From Ostrinia nubilalis (taxonomy: Eukaryota > Arthropoda > Insecta > Lepidoptera > Crambidae), in assembly GCF_963855985.1 (NCBI RefSeq), contig NC_087111.1, forward strand, positions 9,491,001-9,555,000: 64,000 nt of DNA, written 5' to 3'. The position numbers and the translations under genes were made by a program. Below the pieces are notes generated by a model. That model had not been told where the DNA came from. It saw nothing but the letters and a program-made list of their open reading frames with translations, and searched no databases. Every line of letters begins with the position of its first letter. Position 1 is the stretch's first letter. Positions 55,417-64,000 of this stretch are shown piece after piece.

Positions 55417-58400
55417 GTATGTTTGTTTTAAACTTAGGTCTCCCACATGATTCTCATATTTATTCACTACCTATATGCTTGAAATAAAATACGAAAATAT
55501 TTCACAGCGATTCGTGGGATATTTTTGAGGTTTATAACACAATATAATCCAAACAACACCACTAACTGGAACTTTTCGAAACTATTTTGCGAATTTAGTA
55601 TTATTTAAATTTAAAGTATTTAAACACATAATTAATTCGCTGTAAGTTACCTCGTGAGCTGTTATTGAGTACAAGCCTTATATTTTTATTTTCAGCGAAT
55701 AAAGTTTACTTTAGTAGTTAACCTAAAATTAATGTAAGCACATTTAATTTTAGTATAAGCACAATGTAAAGCTCACTCGCCTTTTTTCATTTGATCTTAT
55801 TCCAGCATCCTTGGGCTAGTAGAAGGATGGACCGACACAAAAATACGTAGATTTCCTGACAGCTTCATGTTTGGAGTAGGCTCTGCGGCTTACCAAGTAG
55901 AAGGAGCTTGGAATCTCGATGGTGAGTATATTGTAGTCCTAATTTAATAGCAAAAGTTTTTTCTTGATGGTAATAAGTGTCCTAATTTGCTCTTAGTAAC
56001 AATTATTAAGAACATTATTGTATTACAGTTAGTGTAAAATAGTTCATGACACCCAAAGTGGCCAAAAAGTTGACAAAAAGCCTAACAAAGACGTGTTTGC
56101 AAACTTTTTGGCTACTTTGGTCACGAACTATTTGACGCTGACTGATATAAACTTCCGAGAAATCTATCAATACTTATTAATTGATCAACTGTTTTGAATT
56201 GCCTTAAGTTGATTTTGATGGGACAATAATAATAAAACTGTCTCAAAAACTGTCAACCAACTCTCATATTATTTATTTTATCAATTATTTTATTTATTTT
56301 ATCAATGGTCCGTGACCCTCACTCGGCATGGGGCACACTGATTAACCAGCGCCGTGGCCTTCGTCACCGTGGGCCACGGCATATGCTGAGTGGGGTCCCG
56401 TTGCAGTGGGCATCTTGTTGGTGGATGGGTGGCACTGCTCAGTTTGCTCTTGTTTTTATTTTTTCTTCTTTTATTATTATGTGCCACTGTCATGTCTATG
56501 TAATTGCCTGTATTTGTGTGATGTCCGTTGTAATAAATGTATCTTTCTTTCTTTCTTTCTTCTTTCTTTCATATTACCTGAAAAAATCCAGGCAAAGGTG
56601 AAAGTATATGGGATCGTTTTCTTCACGAGAACCCGGACTTAGTCCCGGACGGTACCAACGGAGACGTGGCCAGTGACTCCTACCACCACTATAAGAGAGA
56701 CGTGGAGATGCTGAGGGAGATGGGAGTGGACCATTACCGGTTCTCTATATCTTGGCCAAGAGTCATGCCATCGGGTAAGTTTTAAGTACAAATAGTTTTT
56801 TTTTCGAGCCGGAAGACGCAGCGTGGGCAGGCCTCCCACTAGGTGGACCGACGATCTGGTGAGGGTCGCGGGAGGTGCCTGGATGCGAGCGGCGCAGGAC
56901 CGGTCTTTGTGGAAATCCTTGGGGGAAGGCCTTTGTCCAGCAGTGGACGTCTTTCGGCTGAAACGAACGAATCGACTTGGGTCATAATTATATGTTTTGT
57001 CTTGCTTTTTTGTTTGTAGTTAATAGTTTTTATACAAGTTTTAATGACAACAACTATACTACTTGATGCTAAATAAACTAAAAATCTTTCTTTCTTTTAC
57101 TAAAACTTTTCTATAATAAGTGGTCAATTGCACACTGAAATTGCTATAACTATTGAATCAGTTGTTAGCATGACTCCTGCTTGCGTAAAAGTGTAAAGGA
57201 CATCCCAATGTCAAGGCCATTTTATTTAGTTTATGTTGTTGGTCTAGTAGACCTAATTGTAGGCAAACTATCAAACTTTTTATTAAGAGAAACGAAACAC
57301 TATAATTCTGAATGTAATTATTTTTATTGTACGGCTAACTCAGCCCAATATGACATAGGCTAGTATTAGGCATCTGTGGTATAGGAAGATAATGCCTTAT
57401 AGCAGAGTTTCCCAAACTATGGTGATCCAGTGGTAGGTCGCGAGCGATCATTGAGTGGGCCCTGCCTGTAGAACGACACACCACCCTACCGATCCAACCG
57501 CTGGGCAGGGAGCGAAATTTCCTATAGGTGGGTCCCGAGTTTGGGAACTTGTATTAGATAAGTCGTAGCCCAGACAACTTTGGGAAACATTGCCTTATAC
57601 ACTGAACATCAAATAAACCGCACCTTCCGCGACGCGAGCTTTAAAGATTTTCTTCTGACACAATCATGGTACCCCAACAATATTGGTGTTATTTGAAAGC
57701 CCAATAAATATCCTTAAAGAAAAATACATTTCATTTCTAAATAAATGATTAACAAATACCATAAATGTGACTTGAAAATAGACCTTACTTTGGGCTCACC
57801 TCTGGGATCAATTAGACCAATTTTTATGGTTAAAAAACCAAATAAAGATCTCACGTGTCCTCTTTAACAGATGGATAGCGATTAATCCCAACTTAACAGT
57901 TTTATAGTCATAAAAAATGGCTATAGCGTAACTACCTATTTTTTGAAGAAGTGACTCTGGATCCTTGTAAAGACACATTTTTGGGGTAAAAACCTTTCCT
58001 TTAATGAAATGAAGTTTAGAACTAGGCTTTCAAATGGTACCAACGTTGGTGGGAAGTGGGGATGCATACGTTTGATAAGTGCTTGTCGCGGGAGGTGCGA
58101 TTTATTTGATGCCGAGTGTAGTATTAAATTAGCCTTTTGACCTTGATTAATGTTAGCAACAATTTTAAATAACATAAAATATTATCTTTATCTTCCAGGT
58201 TTCCCCAACCAGATAAACGAACAAGGCTTCCAATACTACGATAACCTTATCAACGAGTTACTAACATACAAAATCGAGCCCATGGTCACATTGTACCACT
58301 TTGATTTGCCCCAACGTTTGCAAGACTTGGGCGGTTGGGCCAACCCTTTATCCATCGGGTGGTGCGAAGACTACGCTAGGGTTGTCTTTGACAGATACGC

Positions 58401-61400
58401 GAGTAAGGTCAAATATTGGATCACGATGAACCAACCCAATTCCATATGTTTGGAAGGGTATGGAGATAGCATTATGGCGCCGGGCGTGGATATGAAAGGG
58501 ATAGCAGATTATATTTGCATCAAAAATGTGTTGTTGGCTCATGCAAAGGCCTATAGGCTGTATGAGAGAGAGTATAAGAGCAAATATAATGGTAACTTAA
58601 GTTTAGAGATGAAACGGATAGTTGTTTGGCCGGATACCGGATACCGGATATCCGGCCAGCTGCTAGGCCGGATAGCCGGATATCCGGCGGCCGGATAGTT
58701 GGCCCATTGTCTCGTTGCATGTCGTAACGAGTTTAGCGCCGCACAGGTGCTTCGAACGCGATCAGTGGGTCTATTAGTAGACTAGACTAGTCACACTTTT
58801 CGAAAATCGAATCAGTCCGAATAGAATGTCAGATTTTATCACTTGTCTAGGGGGCAGATGGATTCGGGCGATTTCGGTTGCCATCGTGAGTGTGTGATTG
58901 AATAGTGAAAATTAAATTAGTTTACTTGCTGCGTAATCTACTGAACTGCATCATGACATCAAACTGAGTTTGTTCCGGCATTTCTTCTCAGCACTTGCCA
59001 TATGTTTGTCTCGAAGCGCTGGTAGGGCCCAAAAGATAAGGAGACATGTGCCCCATAAGGGCTGCCTTTTCTTTGTTTATTATTTTCTATAATAATATTT
59101 TGATGTTCATAAGTGCCACTTGTGGTCTAAACTGAATAAATATTTTTTGATTTGATTAGATTGATTTGAAAAAACCATCAGTGAAAAAAAGATCGCCTAT
59201 TTTATTGGCAATATTTCGACTTAACAGATATTTACTATTTATGTATTCGTCTTTAGAGTGAATAGCCAAGAATAAAGAAATTAGTTTTTTTAAAGGCCTT
59301 AATATGGCTTTTTGTAAATTTTGGACTTTAAATAAAAGCCGTCATTATTATAAGCCATTTTATTGATGTTTACCTCTAAGATTAATGTATTTCATTTTAT
59401 TAATAGGAAATTGTCGTAGTTTTTTAATATCCGGTATCTGGCCGGATAGTGAGTTACTATCCGGTATCCGGCCGAATAGTAAATTAAGGCCGGATATCCG
59501 GCCTACCGGATAGTTACCGGATATCCGTTTCATCTCTAGTTAAGTTCTTTGATCAAGTTTATTTAGTAGTTTACTTATAAGTAATTTATTAGATTTCTTA
59601 GGTCTTTACCTAGAGTCCATAGTCGCCAGGACTAATTTAGAACCTAGAAGTAAAGAAAAGCGCATTATTTAAAAAACGTTTAGTCGCAAAGATGGGATTT
59701 GAAGCACGATAGTTTATTAAAAAAATTAATGAAATAGCGGATGGTAAAAAGCAAATTAAGTATCCAGATTACAATAAGATTGGCAACAGTGAGCGCTCAA
59801 TAAGTTATCTATGTTCGCTGCCAAACCGAATACTGTTCGCGTTCGGGGACGTTCGCCGATCTCTCGTCCCGAGCGTTTTACGTTCCTTCCGACGTTCGCG
59901 ATCAATGTTCGCTCAAAAGACATTTTATTTTGAGCTCTATGACTAAGTATTCAAAATTTTAAATTCAGGTTTCGTCGGCATATCGGTATCCGTGAACTGG
60001 GCCAATCCAATCAACAACAAGACTGAAAATGTTCAAGCTACAGAGGAGTACAGGGAATTCAGTGTAAGTTAATAATAAAATCAATACTTAGTTTTCAAAT
60101 GATTTCCACTCGTGCACTGCCCTCATCTAGGAATTATGCTATGCTACAGTTAAAACTCACAATAGGTGAAAACCTCTTATTTTAACCGAAGAGCTTGGGG
60201 TCATTGGACGAAATTCTACGTGCTTGGCGACCGGACTATATAACCCATGTAATTTATCAATGAATCACAATTTCTAATGTAATTTAATTCTAACTAACAA
60301 TCGTAATTTACTTACCAACGAGTTAACAGATTACGTTGTGAAACAGTCAAGAGAAAAACGGTATTCCGGATAAAAAATCTTAATTTTTCTCTTCGTAATC
60401 TGAAACAGTTTATTTTATTATTATTATTTACAGATAGGGATGTACCTAAACCCGATCTGGTCTCCGTACGGGGACTTCCCGCAAGTGGTGAAAGACATCG
60501 TGGCGAAGAAAAGCTTGAAGCAAGGCTTCTTCAAGTCTCGCCTGCCGACCCTATCTGCTGAGGAGAAGAAGCTGTTGAAAAGTAAGTGGTTTTGATACAT
60601 TTCTAAATCTGTATATTTTCAACCGACTTCAAAAAAAGGAGGAGGTTCTCAATTCGACCCGTATGTTTTTTTTTCTATGTTTGTTACGCGATAACTCCGC
60701 CAATTATGAACCGATTTGAACAAATCTTTTTTCGGCGTATAGGTAATACCTCAAGGGTGGTCCCATTTAAATTTAATAATAAAAAAACAACCCCCAAGGG
60801 TGGAAAATTGGGGATGAACTTTTTTATACGCAATATCTCCGCCGATTATAAACCAATTTGAACGATTATTTTTTTTGTTTAAAAGGGTGGTTTCATGCGA
60901 ATTTGAAGAAAATATTTCACCCCCAAGGGTGGAAAATTGGGGATGAACTTTTTTATACGCAATATCTCCGCCGATTATGAACCAATTTGACAGATTATTT
61001 TTTTGTTGAATAGGTATTATTTGTGTTCACGCATTTGAAGTCGGTTTTATTTTTTTTTAAAGTTATTCTCAAATAATAAACGTTATACCGGGTGAAGTTC
61101 GCTTCTACCTTCGCTTCGGCCTGATCGTCACTTACCATCAGGTGAAATACAGGCCAAGAGCTTCCTCGTTGTGGATAAAAAAAAATCATTGAAAAGTGTC
61201 GTGATTTTTTGATGACTGGTCTTACATGTCCCTTTTGAAATTTTGTAAGCGAATTATGCAAAGTTCATAAATAAATGTTGAATATGAACCCCAGCATTGC
61301 AAAGTAACACAATTTGGGGTCCCATTGCATTGGTCATCATTATTGTGTCAAGGTGCTGTTCAGTACAATTTTAATCCTTGTCAGACTGAGTTACACCACC

Positions 61401-63521
61401 TTATTTTAACTGTGACTAAAACAATAAGAACCGTTGTTTTTGTATGGAGTTGGACAGACTTGACGTTTGCTAAAGTTAAAGTAAGATGGTGCGATCCAAC
61501 TTTAGGCTGAGTTGCACCACCTAACTTTGACCTTAACTTTGACGATAACCGGTGTTTTTTGTTGAGAGTTTGACAGACTTTTGACGTTTGCTAAAGTTAA
61601 AGTAAGATGGTGCAACCCAGCCTTAATGTTTTATGTCAGTGATGGCCAAGAGGTCGACCGCGAAGACGATTTTGGTAGCCCTCGAGAGTTAAATAACCTG
61701 AACAGAATGATTGAAAATGAAAAATGTTTTATTTCTCTCTTCTAAAGTGTACCTTGCAGTCGACCGCAAGAAATATTTTCGAGCATAAGTAGACCTCACA
61801 GGCCAAACGTTTGGCCACGCCTGTTTTATGTGCAACTTTTAAGGTTTTTCGTCTTTGTGTGATGTTCACTAAAAACTACACTGTCTTATAGTTTTTTCTC
61901 TATTATTTTTTAGTTGTATAGCGCTGCATAAAAGGCACCCACTGAAAATCAGTGTCATGACAGTCACACTGTCAAGATGTTACTGAGTGGGTGACCTTTT
62001 TTGGCAACTTATTTACTTTTTTTTGTGTATGTCTTTGTTGCCTGAATCTGTTGTTGCCAAAATAAAGTTATTTTCTTTCTTTCTTATTCTTCAGAATCAG
62101 CCGACTTCCTAGGCATGAACCACTACACCACGATGCTGGTCAAGCGTTCCTTCCAGCAGTATCCTTCGCCGTCCTACCAGGACGATATCGGCGTGGAATT
62201 CAGCCAGGATACAAACTGGAGGGGCGCTAAGTCTTCTTGGTTGAAGGTGAGTTCGAAATACACGCATCATCATCATCATTATCATCATCAGCCGGATTAG
62301 GATGTGCGTCGTAATAGAATCTTATCCGTGAATTTAGAACGACAAATATATGGGCTTATCGCGTACCGTCGATAAAATGAAAGCGCGATAAATGGTATGG
62401 CGGTATGCATCTTAAACCTATAGGTCATTTATGCCCGTTTTCACTATCAATCCCTAATTTTTAAGTGACCCCTATGGTAAAAAATAACAGGAATTTTGTT
62501 TACATAGGGGTCACTTAAAAATTAGGGATTGATGGTGAAAACGGGCATTAGTCTCCACTGCAGGAGGACAACGCTCTAATTTTCAAGAAGCTAAAGAAAG
62601 GATTTTTTGATCTACCCACTCCCTACGCTGGCAAGACGGGTTGGGAAGGTCTTATGTTCGCATATTTATTAAAACGATTGTGTAACGACTAGGCGCAGAC
62701 CACCGATTTTTAGTTGGCCGATAGTTAGATAGTTTAATCGGCCAAATCAAATCGGTGTAATGTGCGCACTTCCATACATGCCCATACTGATCAACTGCCC
62801 GACTAAACTATCGCCGACGAAAAATCGATGGTCTGCGCCTAGGCTTAATGGCAAAAATCGGAACTAATAACACTCAGTATTGATGGTAGCGCGCTCTTGT
62901 AAATGTCATAATGAGGGCTATCGTTTATCGTATCGTTTATCGTTATCGGCTAGCGTTTAAGAGCGCTCACCAGTTAGCGCCACTGTAAAGTAAGGTCCTG
63001 TCACTTGCTAGTAGCGAAGACAGTGGCGCCGACTGGTGAGCGCTAAAGTGGTAGGAGGACTATCGCATTTGCACTCATCAAGATGGCGCCACTGTAGAAT
63101 AAGGTCCTGTCAATCGCCAGGGGTGCCAACTGTTAAGTATAAAAACGATAGCCCTCATTATAATATGAAACACTTCAGTGTTATCCAACATGGCAAAAAT
63201 CGGAACTAATAAATAATAAGTTATGCTTTGCTAGATGGCGCAGTGTACCTAAACAATTACATAATTTATATTATTATTTCAGAGCTACGCCTTCGGCATA
63301 TACAAAGCGCTTCTCCACATCAACCAAAACTACGACTACCCTCTAATAATCATCACTGAACACGGGTGGTCTACCAACGCCGGTTTATGGGACCAAAGCC
63401 GCGTGCAATGTATGAAGGATTACATGCGAGCATTACTTCTGGCCATGGAAGATGGATCTCGAGTCGCAGGATATACTGCTTGGAGTCTTATGGATAATTT
63501 GGAGTGGGCTAGTGGCATCAG
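55385..63521 (+). CDS. Secreted glycoside hydrolase family 1 (beta-glucosidase/myrosinase-like), partial, with Gln at the acid/base site
   Basis: Eight exons (55385-55416, 55806-55921, 56592-56774, 58199-58591, 59969-60063, 60434-60581, 62095-62246, 63283-63521) join in consistent phases to 452 residues. The last exon(s) lie beyond the window. A hydrophobic signal peptide (about residues 1-18) precedes Gln-Val-Glu-Gly-Ala-Trp-Asn. GH1 landmarks follow: His144 (Tyr-His-Phe-Asp-Leu-Pro), the acid/base motif here Thr-Met-Asn-Gln-Pro (Gln189 instead of Glu), Asn-His-Tyr, the nucleophile motif Thr-Glu-His-Gly (Glu399) and [10 protein letters not shown]. Plant myrosinases also have Gln at the acid/base position and need ascorbate or glucosinolate substrates. 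This protein may therefore be a myrosinase-like enzyme, a weak hydrolase or a binding protein. Confidence 0.93.
55806..55921 (+). CDS. GH1 exon 2
   Basis: Acceptor TTCCAG, donor GTGAGT. It encodes the rest of the signal peptide and [14 protein letters not shown]. Confidence 0.95.
56037..56152. mobile_element. MITE family C, compact copy (intron 2)
   Basis: Inverted ends atagttcatgacaccca... and ggtcacgaactatttgac with ggccaaaaagttg arms. Relative of 17505-17848. Confidence 0.75.
56290..56578 (+). repeat. Non-LTR 3' end with (TTTC)n tail (intron 2)
   Basis: A GC-rich block, then AATAAATG and TTTC repeats ending 14 bases before exon 3. The same kind of tail occurs at 27650-27690, 57060-57090 and 62058-62085. 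Confidence 0.55.
56592..56774 (+). CDS. GH1 exon 3
   Basis: Acceptor TCCAG, donor GTAAGT. It encodes Gly-Lys-Gly-Glu-Ser-Ile-Trp-Asp and [10 protein letters not shown], both strongly conserved in GH1. Confidence 0.96.
56806..56975 (+). mobile_element. RTE 3' fragment (intron 3)
   Basis: Plus-strand [10 protein letters not shown] region to ttgtccagcagtggacgtct, 32 bases after the exon 3 donor. Confidence 0.8.
57090..58198. other. GH1 intron 3, nothing recognised
   Basis: No exon or clear repeat seen apart from a short GC-rich block at 57420-57560. Confidence 0.45.
58199..58591 (+). CDS. GH1 exon 4 (acid/base site)
   Basis: 393 bases. It encodes Thr-Leu-Tyr-His-Phe-Asp-Leu-Pro-Gln and Trp-Ile-Thr-Met-Asn-Gln-Pro. 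The codon for Gln189 is CAA at 58432-58434; a single base separates it from GAA (Glu). Its donor GTAACT is weaker than the others, and a hAT element starts 12 bases further on. Confidence 0.95.
58604..59538. mobile_element. hAT-type element (935 bp) in intron 4
   Basis: Ends TAGAGATGAAACGGATA and TATCCGTTTCATCTCTA, flanked by cttaagtt (58596-58603) and gttaagtt (59539-59546), 7 of 8 bases alike. Multiple CCGGATA subterminal motifs lie near both ends. The centre contains a dispersed repeat shared with 12411-12670 and a TTTGATTT tail. No transposase. Confidence 0.85.
59969..60063 (+). CDS. GH1 exon 5
   Basis: Acceptor TTCAG, donor GTAAGT. It encodes [10 protein letters not shown] and Glu-Tyr-Arg-Glu-Phe-Ser. 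Confidence 0.93.
60192..60240. mobile_element. Half of MITE family D (intron 5)
   Basis: cttggggtcattggacgaaa to gaccggactatat, one arm only. Confidence 0.65.
60434..60581 (+). CDS. GH1 exon 6
   Basis: Acceptor TACAG, donor GTAAGT. It encodes [13 protein letters not shown] and Arg-Leu-Pro-Thr-Leu-Ser-Ala-Glu-Glu. Confidence 0.95.
60621..61046. mobile_element. Short-TIR repeat (aaccgacttcaaa) in intron 6
   Basis: Ends aaccgacttcaaa and tttgaagtcggtt. Inside, a block of about 120 bases (cccccaagggtggaaaattg, ...) is duplicated. Confidence 0.6.
61082..61185 (+). repeat. SINE 3' portion (intron 6)
   Basis: Same unit as 35990-36092, ending in an A-run. Confidence 0.7.
61384..61501. mobile_element. 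MITE family B, copy 2 (intron 6)
   Basis: About 118 bp, ends gactgagttacacc and gatggtgcgatccaac. More diverged than its neighbour. Confidence 0.75.
61505..61622. mobile_element. MITE family B, copy 3 (intron 6)
   Basis: 118 bp, ends GGCTGAGTTGCACC and GGTGCAACCCAGCC, TTA on both sides. It directly follows copy 2. Confidence 0.85.
62095..62246 (+). CDS. GH1 exon 7
   Basis: Acceptor TTCAG, donor GTGAGT. It encodes [12 protein letters not shown], the conserved Tyr site that helps position the nucleophile, and ends Ser-Ser-Trp-Leu-Lys. Confidence 0.95.
62432..62547. mobile_element. 116-bp MITE with TTA duplication (intron 7)
   Basis: Near-perfect inverted arms tgcccgttttcactatcaat and complement, TTA at 62429-62431 and 62548-62550. 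PIF/Harbinger-like target. Confidence 0.88.
62689..62842. mobile_element. MITE family A, second copy (intron 7)
   Basis: Same ends as 11978-12147. About 15 bases are missing from the centre relative to it. Confidence 0.88.
62925..63150. repeat. Inverted/duplicated TATCG and gcgccact-containing repeat (intron 7)
   Basis: Segments such as gagggctatcgtttatcgta and acgatagccctcat are inverted ends. Internal gcgccactgtaaagtaaggt is duplicated near 63078. Probably a MITE. Confidence 0.6.
63283..63521 (+). CDS. GH1 exon 8 (nucleophile)
   Basis: Acceptor TTTCAG. It encodes Ile-Ile-Thr-Glu-His-Gly-Trp (nucleophile Glu399) and [10 protein letters not shown]. It ends before GTTGGT, an unusual donor that is conserved in the partial copy at 63999. 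Confidence 0.93.
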
Positions 63522-63529
63522 GTTGGTGG

Positions 63530-63860
63530 AAATATATATCTTTTTATCCACAACGAGGAAGCTCTTGGCATGTATCTCATCTGATGGTAAATGACGATCA
63601 GGCCGAAGGTGGAAGCGAGCTTCACCCGGATTCCTTAACCACGGAGGAACTGGCTATCTTACCTCTAACTGCCGGAACACAACAATGCTGTTAACATTGT
63701 TGTTATGACGACAGACTTATGTAAGATGGTGGTAGCTAGCCAGGCGGATTTAGAACAAGCCCTACCACCAACCAAACCGAACAGAAAAATCTGCCCCCAC
63801 TGGGAATCGAACCAGGGACCTCTACGTCTGAAGCAGGTGGTCTTATTGTAAGCTTTATTT
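63530..63860 (-). mobile_element. tRNA-derived SINE
   Basis: On the minus strand it starts with a tRNA-like B box (ggttcgattccca, plus positions about 63802-63814), has a body with a small aacattgttgtt hairpin and ends like 35990-36092 with a T/A run. About 330 bp. Confidence 0.75.
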
Positions 63861-63882
63861 ATAGGGTAGCTTCTATAGTTCA

Positions 63883-63998
63883 TGTGAGCGTTACTTCTGG
63901 CCATGGAAGATGGATCTCGACTCGCGGGATATACTGCATGGAGTCTTATTGATTACCTGGAGTGGGCTAGTGGTGTCAGGTTGGTGGAAATGTAGATC
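63883..63998 (+). pseudogene. Partial duplicate of GH1 exon 8
   Basis: It repeats the last 115 bases or so of exon 8 (from about 63407), including the Ala-Trp-Ser-Leu...Leu-Glu-Trp segment and the GTTGGTGGAAAT boundary, with about a dozen substitutions. The reading starts Met-stop (TGA where exon 8 has CGA), and the nucleophile part is absent. It is a dead fragment unless spliced from an internal site. Confidence 0.88.
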
Positions 63999-64000
63999 TT

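Overview
The window looks like nuclear DNA of a moth or butterfly (Lepidoptera). The introns are AT-rich with canonical GT/AG sites, the conserved proteins are insect-like, and the repeats are of the kind that fill lepidopteran genomes: RTE and Jockey-like non-LTR elements, CsRn1/Kabuki-type Ty3 elements, hAT and mariner/pogo relatives, short Helitrons and many MITEs. I see nothing bacterial. All calls were made by reading the sequence; no database search was possible.

Three host genes are supported. (1) Positions 15339-20995, + strand: a six-exon gene for a 417-residue protein with an acidic N-terminus, a helical middle and a Lys-rich, Pro-Glu-repeat tail. Its middle resembles the CLAMP (flagellar C1a-32) family, so a ciliary/sperm-tail role is my best guess. 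(2) Positions 50023 down to about 29140, - strand: a six-exon tetraspanin with the eight large-loop cysteines of the TspanC8 group (TSPAN33/Tsp86D-like), which escort the protease ADAM10. It is converged on by gene 1: poly(A) signals for both strands lie 28 bases apart near 21.87 kb. (3) Positions 55385 to beyond the right edge, + strand: a secreted glycoside hydrolase family 1 protein (beta-glucosidase/myrosinase-like). Its usual acid/base glutamate is a glutamine (Asn-Gln-Pro instead of Asn-Glu-Pro).

Layout: 1-15.3 kb is gene-free and repeat-rich. It holds a non-LTR element split by a 2.7-kb insertion that carries an eight-unit 121-bp satellite, itself split by a Jockey insertion; a 1.66-kb hAT with an RTE fragment inside; a tRNA-like sequence; and several MITEs. 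15.3-21.9 kb is gene 1, with a 1.7-kb mariner-derived palindrome in intron 5 and a 24-bp minisatellite just after the stop codon. 21.9-28 kb is AT-rich sequence that may be tetraspanin 3' UTR, followed by an 18-bp minisatellite. 28-50 kb is the tetraspanin gene; its introns contain a 1.4-kb palindrome, partial duplicates of two of its exons, nested MITEs, Helitrons and a 5.1-kb Ty3 retrotransposon with LTRs that read as identical. 51.2-54.7 kb is an apparently full-length RTE-like retrotransposon with a 13-bp target duplication and one frameshift. 55.4-64 kb is the GH1 gene, interrupted by a hAT element, several MITEs and a SINE that separates exon 8 from a broken copy of its own 3' half.

The most interesting points are the Glu-to-Gln change in the GH1 catalytic motif, the repeated capture of the tetraspanin Cys-Cys-Gly exon in a repeat-borne segmental duplication, and two very long palindromes inside transcribed genes.
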